Below, in pieces: positions 20,421 through 29,860 of a stretch of 64,000 bases of DNA. The stretch is from Microbacterium terregens (lineage in GTDB: Bacteria > Pseudomonadota > Alphaproteobacteria > Sphingomonadales > Sphingomonadaceae). The stretch is from positions 414,102 to 478,101 of the forward strand of contig NZ_BSEX01000006.1 in the NCBI RefSeq assembly GCF_027922045.1, read 5' to 3'. The translations under genes were made by a program, and so were the position numbers. The stretch's first letter is position 1. Every line of letters begins with the position of its first letter. The notes under the pieces were generated by a model that was not told the DNA's origin, ran no database searches, and saw only the letters and a list, made by a program, of their open reading frames with translations.

Positions 20421-21269
20421 CTACGCCACCGCCAGCCGCGCGGCCGCGAACTCGCTGTCCGCCTTGTTGATCAGCGCGCGGTCGTCGTGGTTCCAGGGGT
20501 GGAAGCCCGGCAGGAAGAAGGCGATCCACGGCCGCACCAGGCTGCGCGCCACGCCGGGCCGTCCGAACGCATAGCGGAACAGCCGCCACTTCACGCGGGG
20601 CCCGGTGAGCCCGTCCTGCTCCAAGAGGTCGAGGATGCCGCGGGTGCGGCCGCTCAGGAAGCGGGCGGTGACGATCAGCATCGCATGCGCCTTCACCACC
20701 CAGCGCCGCCAGCGGCTCCAGTCGCGGGTGGCGTGCATCCACACGTCATAGGCGACGCCCTTGTGCTCGATCTCCTCGATCGCGTGCCAGCGCCACAGGT
20801 CGGCCGCACTCTGGTCACCGCCCTCCAGATGGCGCGGATCGGCCAGGATCGCGTGCGCCAGGATGGCGGTGAAATGCTCCAGGCACAGGGTCGCCGCCAG
20901 CGAGACGATCGGCGGGCGCGCGCGGGCGATCGCCAGTTCCTCGTCCACCCGTGCTTCCAGCCGCGACACGTCATAGCCCTGCTCGGCGACGTGGCGGTTG
21001 AAGGCGACATGCTCGCGGGTGTGAATCGCCTCCTGCCGGACGAACGCGGCGATCTCGTCGGCGAGCCGCGGCGACACGCCCTCCCGGAACCGCCGCACGC
21101 TTTCGATGAAGAACGCCTCGCCCTTGGGGAAGGTGACCGACAGCGCGTTGAACAGCGCGGTCGCCACCGGATCGTCGTTCAGCCACCAGCGCCGCCGCGC
21201 CTGCCCACGCCCGAAGCGCAGGTCGCGCGGCGTGATCATGAGGTCCGCAGGAGTCTTTGCCTTCGCCAT
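20421..21269 (-). CDS. Predicted metal-dependent hydrolase (PF10118-type, ferritin-like)
   Basis: This 282-residue protein resembles the uncharacterised 'metal-dependent hydrolase' family. It has repeated acidic and histidine helices like a di-iron carrier: KGEAFFIESVRRF near residue 50, RQEAIHTREHVAFNRH near 80, LCLEHFTAILAH near 128 and WRWHAIEEIEHKGVAYDVW near 160. The chemistry is unproven; it may be an oxygenase rather than a hydrolase. It is divergent from a TetR regulator with only 43 bases between the starts, which strongly suggests that the regulator controls it. Confidence 0.82.
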   Translation of the reverse strand: MAKAKTPADLMITPRDLRFGRGQARRRWWLNDDPVATALFNALSVTFPKGEAFFIESVRRFREGVSPRLADEIAAFVRQEAIHTREHVAFNRHVAEQGYDVSRLEARVDEELAIARARPPIVSLAATLCLEHFTAILAHAILADPRHLEGGDQSAADLWRWHAIEEIEHKGVAYDVWMHATRDWSRWRRWVVKAHAMLIVTARFLSGRTRGILDLLEQDGLTGPRVKWRLFRYAFGRPGVARSLVRPWIAFFLPGFHPWNHDDRALINKADSEFAAARLAVA

Positions 21270-21276
21270 GAAATTC

Positions 21277-21293
21277 CTCCAGTCATTCTGGAG
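21277..21293. promoter_or_regulatory. Candidate TetR operator
   Basis: CTCCAG and CTGGAG arms around 5 bases form a perfect inverted repeat between the divergent hydrolase and TetR genes, overlapping the hydrolase ribosome-binding region. A weaker pair, ATGAA/TTCAT, follows at about 21297-21314. Position fits an autoregulatory operator. Confidence 0.4.
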
Positions 21294-21312
21294 CTATGAA
21301 CTACTTACATTC

Positions 21313-22982
<1,670 letters not shown>

Positions 22983-23000
22983 GGCAGGCGGCCTAGCCCC

Positions 23001-24119
23001 ATGTCGCTGTTCGCCCCCGCCGCCTGCCCGCGCCTGGTGGTCAAGGTCGGCTCCGCGCTGCTGGTCGACGCCGGCGGCGCGATCCGGCGCGACTGGTTGG
23101 GCGGCCTGGTCGAGGACATCGCCGAGCGTCACGCCGCCGGCCAGCAGGTGATCGTCGTCTCCTCCGGCGCGATCGCGCTCGGTGCGCGCCGGCTGGGGCT
23201 GCCCAAGGGCGGCCGTGCCAGCCTGGAGGATGCGCAGGCGGCCGCTGCCACCGGGCAGATCGCGCTTTCGGGCGCCTGGGCCGAGCTGCTGGCCGACCGA
23301 GGCCTCACCGCCGCACAGCTGCTGGTGACGCTGGACGACCTGGAGCAGCGCCGCCGCTACCTGAACGTCGCCGCCACGCTCGGCCGGCTGCTGACGCTAG
23401 GCGTCGTGCCGGTGGTCAACGAGAACGACAGTGTCGCCACGGAAGAGATCCGCTTCGGCGACAACGACCGGCTCGCCGCGCGCGTCGGCCAGGCGGCGGG
23501 GGCCGACGGCGTGGTGCTGCTGTCCGACATCGACGGGCTCTACGACCGCAATCCCACCCATGATCCGGATGCCCGCTTCATCGAGCGGGTCGAGCGCATC
23601 GACGCGGCGGTGGAGGCGATGGCCGACAGCCGCTCCGCCTCCGGCATGGGATCGGGCGGCATGGTGTCGAAGGTCCAGGCAGCCAGGATCGCGACCGCCG
23701 CCGGCGCGCACCTCGCCATCGCCTCGGGCCGTGTCGATCGCCCGCTCTCCCGCTTTGCCGACACCGGCCGCGGCACCGTGTTCGTCGCCCGCCCCGCCCA
23801 GCCCGCACGCAAGGCATGGCTGCAAGGGCGCCTCGTCGCCTGCGGGACCATCCACATCGACGCCGGTGCGGCGCGCGCGCTCCAGGACGGGCGCAGCCTG
23901 CTGCCGGCCGGTGCCACCCGCGTCGAAGGACGGTTCGCGCGCGGCGACCTGGTGATGATCCTGGACGAAGCCGGCCAGCCGGTCGCACGGGGCCTCAGCG
24001 AATATGACGCGGAGGAGGCGGTGCGCATCGTCGGCCGCCGCAGCGACGAACTCGACGCGATCCTCGGCCACGCACCGCGCGCCGCGCTGGTCCACCGCAA
24101 CCACATGGTGGTCGCATGA
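23001..24119 (+). CDS. proB: Glutamate 5-kinase
   Basis: ProB phosphorylates glutamate in the first step of proline synthesis and is feedback-inhibited by proline. The 372-residue protein has the amino-acid kinase domain (RLVVKVGSALLVD near residue 11, VSSGAIALGARRLGL near 55, NENDSVATEEIRFGDND near 140, GSGGMVSKVQAARIA near 218) and a C-terminal PUA domain from about 285. It lies between obg and a reductase gene that it overlaps by ATGA. Confidence 0.95.
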   Translation: MSLFAPAACPRLVVKVGSALLVDAGGAIRRDWLGGLVEDIAERHAAGQQVIVVSSGAIALGARRLGLPKGGRASLEDAQAAAATGQIALSGAWAELLADRGLTAAQLLVTLDDLEQRRRYLNVAATLGRLLTLGVVPVVNENDSVATEEIRFGDNDRLAARVGQAAGADGVVLLSDIDGLYDRNPTHDPDARFIERVERIDAAVEAMADSRSASGMGSGGMVSKVQAARIATAAGAHLAIASGRVDRPLSRFADTGRGTVFVARPAQPARKAWLQGRLVACGTIHIDAGAARALQDGRSLLPAGATRVEGRFARGDLVMILDEAGQPVARGLSEYDAEEAVRIVGRRSDELDAILGHAPRAALVHRNHMVVA

Positions 24120-25021
24120 GCGTCCTCGCGATCACCGGCGCCACCGGCTTCGTCGGCCGCCGGACGCTCGCGCTAGCGCTGGAGGCCGGGCACAGCGTGC
24201 GCGCGCTCACCCGCCGGCCGCAGCCTCCGCAGGCGGGCGTCACCTGGGTCCAGGGGGCACTCGACACGCCGGACGCGCTCGCCGATCTGGTGCGCGGCGC
24301 CGACGCGGTGATCCACATCGCCGGCGTGGTGAACGCGCCGACGCCGGAGGGCTTCACCCGCGGCAACATCGACGGCACCCGCGCGGTGCTCGCCGCGGCC
24401 GAAGCCGCCGGCGTCGGACGCTTCGTCCACGTCTCCTCGCTCGCCGCGCGCGAGCCGGGCCTCTCGCAATATGGCCGCTCCAAGGCCGGGGCCGAGGATG
24501 CGGTGCGCGCCTCCCCGCTCGCCTGGACGATGGTGCGCCCGCCCGCCGTCTATGGCCCCGGCGACCTGGAGATGCTGGAGCTGTTCCGCGCCGCGCGGTT
24601 TGGCGTGTTGCCGATGCCGCCGGCCGGCCGGCTGTCGCTGATCCATGTCGACGACCTCGCCCGGCTGCTGCTGGCGCTGGCGGGGCAGGACACCGGCCGC
24701 GCGATCTACGAACCGGACGACGGCACGCCCGGCGCCTGGACGCACACCGGCTTTGCGCGCGCGATCGGCACCGCCGTCGGCCGCCGCGTGCTGCCGCTGT
24801 CGCTTCCCGCCGGCGTGCTGCGGCTGGGCGCGCGGCTCGACCGGCTGGCGCGCGGGGACAAGGCGAAGCTCACCCCGGACCGCGCCGCCTATATGGCGCA
24901 TCCCGACTGGACTTCGTCGCCCGATACGCAGCCGCCCGAAGCGCTGTGGCGCCCGCGGATCGCGACCGCCGACGGCCTCGCCGCCACCGCGGCATGGTAT
25001 CGCGCCAACCGGCTGCTATAG
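24116..25021 (+). CDS. NAD-dependent epimerase/dehydratase, probable ceramide-pathway reductase (CerR-like)
   Basis: The 301-residue extended SDR has the dinucleotide motif GATGFVG (8-14), catalytic Y119 and K123 in YGRSK, and the block VRPPAVYGPGD near residue 142. Next to it lie the acyl carrier protein and serine palmitoyltransferase genes, the same neighbourhood as the Caulobacter reductase (CerR) needed for ceramide synthesis, where the keto group of the sphingoid part is reduced. That role is inference from context. The ATG overlaps the proB stop (ATGA), so it is coupled to proB. It could instead be a general SDR of NDUFA9 type. Confidence 0.8.
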   Translation: MSVLAITGATGFVGRRTLALALEAGHSVRALTRRPQPPQAGVTWVQGALDTPDALADLVRGADAVIHIAGVVNAPTPEGFTRGNIDGTRAVLAAAEAAGVGRFVHVSSLAAREPGLSQYGRSKAGAEDAVRASPLAWTMVRPPAVYGPGDLEMLELFRAARFGVLPMPPAGRLSLIHVDDLARLLLALAGQDTGRAIYEPDDGTPGAWTHTGFARAIGTAVGRRVLPLSLPAGVLRLGARLDRLARGDKAKLTPDRAAYMAHPDWTSSPDTQPPEALWRPRIATADGLAATAAWYRANRLL

Positions 25022-25090
25022 AGCGCCAAAATCGTGCCGGATTTCTGCGCCACGCAGCCCAGGAACCGCCCCATCTGCAAAGGACGCCCT

Positions 25091-25336
25091 GTGAGCGATC
25101 GCGCCGCCATCTTCGACACCGTCTCCCGCCTGATCGAGCCGTTCAACAAGAAGGGCGTGGCGCTGACCGAGACCACCACCTTCGCGGGCGACCTCGAATG
25201 GGACAGCCTGACCGTGATGGATTTCGTGGCAGCGGTCGAGGACGAGTTCGACATCCTCATCACCATGAACATGCAGGCGGAGATCGAGACCGTCGGCCAG
25301 CTCACCGACGCCGTCGCCAAGCTCAAGCAGGACTAA
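25091..25336 (+). CDS. Acyl carrier protein of the sphingolipid cluster (AcpR-like)
   Basis: This 81-residue protein has the ACP fold with the phosphopantetheine serine S39 in LEWDSLTVMDF. It supplies the acyl thioester to serine palmitoyltransferase, which in these bacteria uses acyl-ACP. The frame starts at GTG 25091, preceded by AAAGGA at about 25079; a longer upstream frame has no conserved look. It lies 61 bases before spt, the arrangement known from sphingolipid-making alphaproteobacteria. Confidence 0.88.
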   Translation: MSDRAAIFDTVSRLIEPFNKKGVALTETTTFAGDLEWDSLTVMDFVAAVEDEFDILITMNMQAEIETVGQLTDAVAKLKQD

Positions 25337-25397
25337 CGCCGTTCGGGCGAACCGGCGCGCGCCGGAACCGCCCGATGGTGTTCCCGGGAAAACACAG

Positions 25398-26660
25398 ATG
25401 ACCGAAGCCGCCGCCACCCAGCACCAGCTCCCCGTCGATCCGCCGGCCGCCGCGCCGGAGCGTGACCTGATGAGCAAGTTCGACGCGCTGATCGCCGAAC
25501 GCCAGGCGCTGATCGACACGGGCGTGACCGATCCGTTCGCGATCGTCATGGAGCAGGTGAAGTCGCCGACCGAGGCAGTAATCGCCGGCCGCGACACGAT
25601 CCTGCTCGGCACCTACAACTACATGGGCATGACGTTCGACCCGGACGTGATCCAGGCCGGCAAGGATGCGCTCGACCAGTTCGGATCGGGCACCAACGGC
25701 AGCCGCATGCTCAACGGCACCTTCCGCGACCACATGGAAGTCGAGCAGGCGCTGCGCGACTTCTACGGCGTGTCGGGCGCGATCGTGTTCTCGACCGGCT
25801 ACATGGCCAATCTCGGCATGATCTCGACGCTGGCCGGCAAGGGCGACTACGTCATCCTCGACGCCGACAGCCACGCCTCGATCTACGACGGCTGCAAGCA
25901 GGGCTATGCCGAGGTCGTTCGCTTCCGCCACAACGACATCGCCGATCTCGACAAGCGGCTCGGCCGCCTGCCCAAGGACGCCGGCAAGCTCGTCGTGCTG
26001 GAGGGCGTCTATTCGATGCTCGGCGACGTCGCCCCGCTGAAAGAGATGGTCGCCGTCGCCAAGAAGCATGGCGCGATGGTGCTGTCCGACGAGGCGCATT
26101 CGATGGGCTTCTACGGCCCCAACGGCCGCGGCGTGTACGAGGCGCAAGGCTGCGAGGGCGACGTCGACTTCATCGTCGGCACCTTCTCCAAATCGGTCGG
26201 CACCGTCGGCGGCTTCTGCGTGTCGAACCACCCGAAGTTCGAGGCGATCCGCCTCGCCTGCCGCCCGTACATCTTCACCGCCTCGCTGCCGCCGAGCGTG
26301 GTCGCGACCGCCGCCGTCTCGATCCGCAAACTGCAGCACGCCCATGAAAAGCGCGCCCGCCTGTGGGAAAGCGCGCGCACGCTGCACGCCGGCCTCAAGG
26401 ACATGGGCTTCCGTCTCGGCACCGAGACGCCGGACTCCGCGATCCTCGCGGTGATCCTGGAGGACCAGACCCAGGCGGTGGCGATGTGGCAGGCGCTGCT
26501 GGAGGGTGGCCTCTACGTCAACATGGCCCGCCCGCCCGCGACCCCGGCCGGCACGTTCCTGCTGCGCTGCTCGCTGTGCGCGGAGCACACGCCCGAGCAG
26601 ATCCAGAAGGTGCTGGGCATGTTCCAGGCGGCCGGCAAGGCGGTGGGCGTACTCGGGTAA
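25398..26660 (+). CDS. spt: Serine palmitoyltransferase
   Basis: SPT condenses serine with a palmitoyl thioester to give 3-ketodihydrosphingosine, the committed step of sphingolipid synthesis. The 420-residue sequence has the same length as the well-studied Sphingomonas paucimobilis enzyme and the same key residues: PLP lysine K265 in GTFSKSVG, H159 in DSHASIYDG stacking on the cofactor, D231 and H234 in SDEAHSMGF, and the MARPPATPAGTFLLR loop near the C-terminus. A soluble bacterial homodimer is expected. Sphingolipids replace lipopolysaccharide in sphingomonads, so the gene is probably essential. A small GTGTT/AACAC hairpin covers the leader just before the ATG. Confidence 0.97.
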   Translation: MTEAAATQHQLPVDPPAAAPERDLMSKFDALIAERQALIDTGVTDPFAIVMEQVKSPTEAVIAGRDTILLGTYNYMGMTFDPDVIQAGKDALDQFGSGTNGSRMLNGTFRDHMEVEQALRDFYGVSGAIVFSTGYMANLGMISTLAGKGDYVILDADSHASIYDGCKQGYAEVVRFRHNDIADLDKRLGRLPKDAGKLVVLEGVYSMLGDVAPLKEMVAVAKKHGAMVLSDEAHSMGFYGPNGRGVYEAQGCEGDVDFIVGTFSKSVGTVGGFCVSNHPKFEAIRLACRPYIFTASLPPSVVATAAVSIRKLQHAHEKRARLWESARTLHAGLKDMGFRLGTETPDSAILAVILEDQTQAVAMWQALLEGGLYVNMARPPATPAGTFLLRCSLCAEHTPEQIQKVLGMFQAAGKAVGVLG

Positions 26661-26680
26661 GCACCTCAACTCGAGCGTCC

Positions 26681-26784
26681 CCGTACCCCGGCGAAGGCCG
26701 GGGCCCAGTTGGGAAGGCGCGTGTTGCGTTGCGCTCCCTTGCCAAGACCTTCGCACCTGGACCCCGGCCTTCGCCGGGGTACGG
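26681..26784. repeat. Paired REP palindromes (CCCCGGCGAAGGCCGGGG type)
   Basis: Two inverted copies of one palindromic unit face each other. The first (26681-26707) reads CCGTACCCCGGCGAAGGCC and continues GGGGCCCAG; the second (about 26755-26784) is its reverse complement. The pair occupies most of the gap between spt and lptF. The same unit recurs at 53685-53786 and 63751-63869, always as inverted pairs. Confidence 0.75.
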
Positions 26785-26866
26785 CTTCTCCTTCGCGGCG
26801 GTCGAACGCGCATTCTCGTCCGCATGACGGATTGCCGGCGGCGCGGGACCAACACCGATCGAGGGG

Positions 26867-26895
26867 CTGGCACAGGCCCGCCCCTCCGCTATAGC
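26867..26895 (+). promoter_or_regulatory. Candidate promoter of lptFG
   Basis: CTGGCA at 26867-26872 and TATAGC at 26890-26895 are 17 bases apart, a fair match to the housekeeping promoter of alphaproteobacteria. The start of transcription would be about 40 bases before lptF. Confidence 0.4.
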
Positions 26896-26939
26896 TGCGG
26901 GATTCCTGCAACCGCCCTCGAAAGCACATCGCCCCCCGC

Positions 26940-28139
26940 ATGAAGTCGATCGATCGCTACATGGCGCGGCTCATCGCGGTGCCGCTGTTCTCGACGCTCA
27001 TCATCGCAGCGATGCTGCTGGTGCTCGATCGCATGCTGCGGCTGTTCGACTTCGTGGCATCCGAAGGCGGGCCGGTCAGCGTGGTGTGGCGGATGCTCGC
27101 CAACCTGCTGCCCGAATATCTCGGCCTTGGCATCCCGATCGGGCTGATGCTTGGCGTGCTGCTCGCCTTCCGAAAGCTCGCCACCACCTCGGAGCTCGAC
27201 GTGCTGCGCGGTGTCGGCATGAGCTACGGCCGGCTGCTGCGCACGCCCTATCTTTACGCGATCGCGCTGTCGCTGCTGAACCTGACCATCGTCGGCTTCG
27301 TCCAGCCCTGGGCGCGCTACAATTACGAGGGGCTGCGGTTCGAGCTGCGCTCGGGTGCGCTCGGTGCGTCGATCAAGATCGGCGAGTTCACCAACCTCGG
27401 CAACCGCATGACGCTGCGCATCGAGGAAAGCCATGAGGGCGGCGCCGAGCTGCGCGGCATCTTCGTGCGGGTGGCGCGGCCGAACGGCGGCTGGCTGGCG
27501 GCAACCGCCGAGCGCGGCCAGTTCCTCGGCACCGACGATCCCAACACCATCATCTTCCGCCTGACCAACGGCACGCTGCTGCACGACCAGCCGGGCTTTC
27601 GAACGCCGCGGGTGCTGAGCTTCAGCTCGCACGACCTGCCGATCGACCTGCCCAAGTTCGGCAATTTCCGCGCCCGCGGCGGCCGCGATCTCGAACGCAC
27701 GCTGCCGGAGCTCGCGATCATCGGCCGCGACCAAGGGGAGACGCCGGAGACGCGCGCCAGCGCGCGGGCGAACTTCCACTTCCGCCTGGTGGAGGTGGCG
27801 ACCATGTTCCTGCTGCCGATGCTGGCGCTGGCGCTGGGGGTCCCGCCCAAGCGTTCGACCTCGGCGCTGGGCGTGTTCCTGTCGATCGTGATGATCGTCA
27901 CCTATCACAAGGTGAACGAATATGCCGAAGCCTTCGGATCGCTCGGCCGCGTCGACCCGGCGATCGCGCTGTGGGGACCGTTCCTGATCTTCGCCGGGCT
28001 GGTGTTCTGGATGTACTATACGATCGCCCATGTGCCGGGCGGCCAGCCGATCGGCGCCCTGGAACGGGTGTTCGACAAGGGGCTGAAGGCGTTGGTGCGC
28101 TTCCTGCCCGGCCGCCGCCGGCGGGAGAAACGGGCATGA
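26940..28139 (+). CDS. lptF: LptF-family permease (YjgP/YjgQ)
   Basis: LptF and LptG form the membrane part of the ABC exporter that pulls lipopolysaccharide from the inner membrane toward the outer membrane. The 399-residue protein has the family plan: three helices in the first 120 residues (IDRYMARLIAVPLFSTL at the start, LPEYLGLGIPIGLMLGVLLAFR), a periplasmic beta-jellyroll (about 130-280) and three C-terminal helices. It overlaps lptG by ATGA. Directly downstream of the sphingolipid genes, it may export glycosphingolipid rather than classical LPS; that is inference. Confidence 0.9.
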   Translation: MKSIDRYMARLIAVPLFSTLIIAAMLLVLDRMLRLFDFVASEGGPVSVVWRMLANLLPEYLGLGIPIGLMLGVLLAFRKLATTSELDVLRGVGMSYGRLLRTPYLYAIALSLLNLTIVGFVQPWARYNYEGLRFELRSGALGASIKIGEFTNLGNRMTLRIEESHEGGAELRGIFVRVARPNGGWLAATAERGQFLGTDDPNTIIFRLTNGTLLHDQPGFRTPRVLSFSSHDLPIDLPKFGNFRARGGRDLERTLPELAIIGRDQGETPETRASARANFHFRLVEVATMFLLPMLALALGVPPKRSTSALGVFLSIVMIVTYHKVNEYAEAFGSLGRVDPAIALWGPFLIFAGLVFWMYYTIAHVPGGQPIGALERVFDKGLKALVRFLPGRRRREKRA

Positions 28140-29233
28140 AGGCCAACTCCCCCTTCCCGTCCAAGACGATCGCGCTCTACATGGTGCGGCTGTTCCTGGT
28201 GCGCACCTTCGGCATCCTGGCGGCCCTGGTGCTGGTGCTCCAGGCGCTCGACCTGCTGAGCGAAAGCGCCAAGATCCTAGCCTATCCCGGCAACACCGAT
28301 GCGCAGGTCTGGCACTACGTCTCGATGCGCATGCCGCAGATCATCGCGCGCTTCCTACCCTTCTCGGTGCTGCTCGGCACGATCCTGACGCTGATGCAGC
28401 TCAACCAAAACAGCGAAGTCATCTCGATGAAGGCGTCGGGGCTGTCGGCGCACCAGGTGCTCGCCCCGCTGCTGGTGGCGAGCCTGGGCGTGGCGGCCAT
28501 CTCCTTCCTGTTCAACGACCGCATCGTCTCGCGCGCAACGGCCACGCTCACCCAGTGGGAGAAGGTCGACTACGGCCCCCTGCCGGTCGACAGCGGCGAG
28601 CGCGGCAACGTGTGGGTACGCGACGGCGCCAACCTGATCCGCGTCGATCGCATCCAGGGGCGCGGCAATGCCGCGGTGCTGCGCGGAATCACCGTTTACG
28701 AGCGCCAGGGCGGCCGGCTGCTGTCGATCCTGACGGCCAAGCAGGGCCGGTTCAACGGGCGCGAGTGGCGCGTGGACGGCGCGACCCGCTTCACCGTCGC
28801 CACCGGCAAGATGGAGCAGCTCGGCACGCTGCATGCCGCCTCGGGCGTACGGCCGGACCAGTTCACGCTCGCCTCGGTGGACCCGGACAGCCTCTCCTTC
28901 CGCGCGCTGCGCGACGCGATCGCCGATCTCGAGGCCGCCGGCCGGCCGACCAAGGCGCTCGACGGCGCCCTGTGGCACAAGCTGTCGAGCCCCTTGTCGT
29001 CCGTGCTGATGCCGCTGCTAGGCGCGGTCGCCGGCTTCGGCGTGGCGCGCTCCGGCCGATTGTTCGTGCGCGCGGTGATCGGCATGGCGCTGGGCTTCGC
29101 CTATTTCGTCGCCGACAATTTCGCGCTCGCGATGGGCAATCTGGGGGCTTACCCGCCATTCCTCGCGGCGTGGGCGCCGTTCCTGCTGTTCCTGCTGATC
29201 GGCGAACTGGTGCTGATCCGGACGGAGGAGTAG
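28136..29233 (+). CDS. lptG: LptG-family permease (YjgP/YjgQ)
   Basis: Second permease half of the Lpt exporter, 365 residues, with the same helix-jellyroll-helix layout as LptF: TIALYMVRLFLVRTFGILAALV near the start, MRMPQIIARFLPFSVLLGTILTLMQL near residue 70, a periplasmic domain, and LSSPLSSVLMPLLGAVAGFGV near 285. The frame begins at an ATG overlapping the lptF stop, so the two are made in equal amounts. Repeats, not another gene of the pathway, follow it. Confidence 0.9.
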   Translation: MKANSPFPSKTIALYMVRLFLVRTFGILAALVLVLQALDLLSESAKILAYPGNTDAQVWHYVSMRMPQIIARFLPFSVLLGTILTLMQLNQNSEVISMKASGLSAHQVLAPLLVASLGVAAISFLFNDRIVSRATATLTQWEKVDYGPLPVDSGERGNVWVRDGANLIRVDRIQGRGNAAVLRGITVYERQGGRLLSILTAKQGRFNGREWRVDGATRFTVATGKMEQLGTLHAASGVRPDQFTLASVDPDSLSFRALRDAIADLEAAGRPTKALDGALWHKLSSPLSSVLMPLLGAVAGFGVARSGRLFVRAVIGMALGFAYFVADNFALAMGNLGAYPPFLAAWAPFLLFLLIGELVLIRTEE

Positions 29234-29252
29234 CCTCATCCCGGAGAGGCGA

Positions 29253-29366
29253 CCGCCGAGTGCCTCGGCGGTATTCACCCCCGACCCTTCCTTCCAGGGA
29301 GGGGAGTTTTCTCGGGCTGGGTTGACCTTCTCCCCTCCCTGAAAGGGAGGGGCCGGGGGTGGGTTG
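29253..29366. repeat. Flanking repeat A (direct copy plus inverted half) upstream of DUF559 gene
   Basis: The segment 29253-29306 begins CCGCCGAGTGCCTCGGCGG and ends in TTCCAGGGAGGGGAG. A near-identical segment lies at 29731-29785 on the other side of the DUF559 gene. At about 29328-29366 the element continues with an inverted half (TCCCCTCCCTGAAAGGGAGG, then GGCCGGGGGTGGGTT). CCGCCGAG/CTCGGCGG and CCTCCCT/AGGGAGG are themselves palindromic. Confidence 0.7.
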
Positions 29367-29399
29367 GCGAGCGAAGCGAAGCCGCTCTACGCTGGCCCC

Positions 29400-29810
29400 A
29401 TGCTCCGCCGCGTCGATCCGACCCTCACCGCCCGGGCGCGCCACCTGCGCAACAACCCGACGGCGGCGGAGCTTGCGATCTGGCACCGCATCGCTCGATA
29501 TCGCCCGGCGTTCACCCGCCAGCTTGTCGTCGCGCCGTTCATCGTCGATCTCGCCTGCCGACAGGCGCGGCTGGCGGTGGAGCTGGATGGCAGCCAGCAT
29601 CTCGACGCGGTCAAGGCCGATGCACGCCGGACGGCATACTTGGAAGCGCAGGGCTGGCGCGTCCTGCGGCTGTGGAATGCGGAGGTGCTCGGCAACCCGG
29701 ACGGCGCCGTTGAGCACATCCTGGAGAAGGCCGCCGAGTGCCTCGGCGGTACCCACCCCCAGCCCCTCCCTTCCAGGGAGGGGAGGAACAGACGTCCGCG
29801 CTGGAGCTAG
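29400..29810 (+). CDS. DUF559 (Vsr-like) endonuclease-fold protein
   Basis: DUF559 proteins share the restriction-endonuclease fold of the very-short-patch repair nuclease Vsr. This 136-residue protein has the expected LRNNPTAAELAIWHRI, FTRQLVVAPFIVDLA (D50) and LAVELDGSQH (E61, D63) blocks, followed by the Trp-rich WRVLRLWNAEVL. It is flanked by near-identical 54-base repeats, and its last 25 or so residues are encoded by the downstream repeat copy itself. This suggests the gene and repeats moved or duplicated as one cassette. Target and function are unknown; a role in DNA repair or repeat mobility is speculation. Confidence 0.82.
   Translation: MLRRVDPTLTARARHLRNNPTAAELAIWHRIARYRPAFTRQLVVAPFIVDLACRQARLAVELDGSQHLDAVKADARRTAYLEAQGWRVLRLWNAEVLGNPDGAVEHILEKAAECLGGTHPQPLPSREGRNRRPRWS
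29731..29785. repeat. Flanking repeat B overlapping the 3' end of the DUF559 gene
   Basis: A direct repeat of 29253-29306, differing at few positions and by one base in length, in the same orientation. It provides the last codons of the DUF559 frame. Confidence 0.7.
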
Positions 29811-29860
29811 CCGATACGATAAGGGCGGCCTCTCGGACCGCCCTCTTCGTTCCTCGCCCC

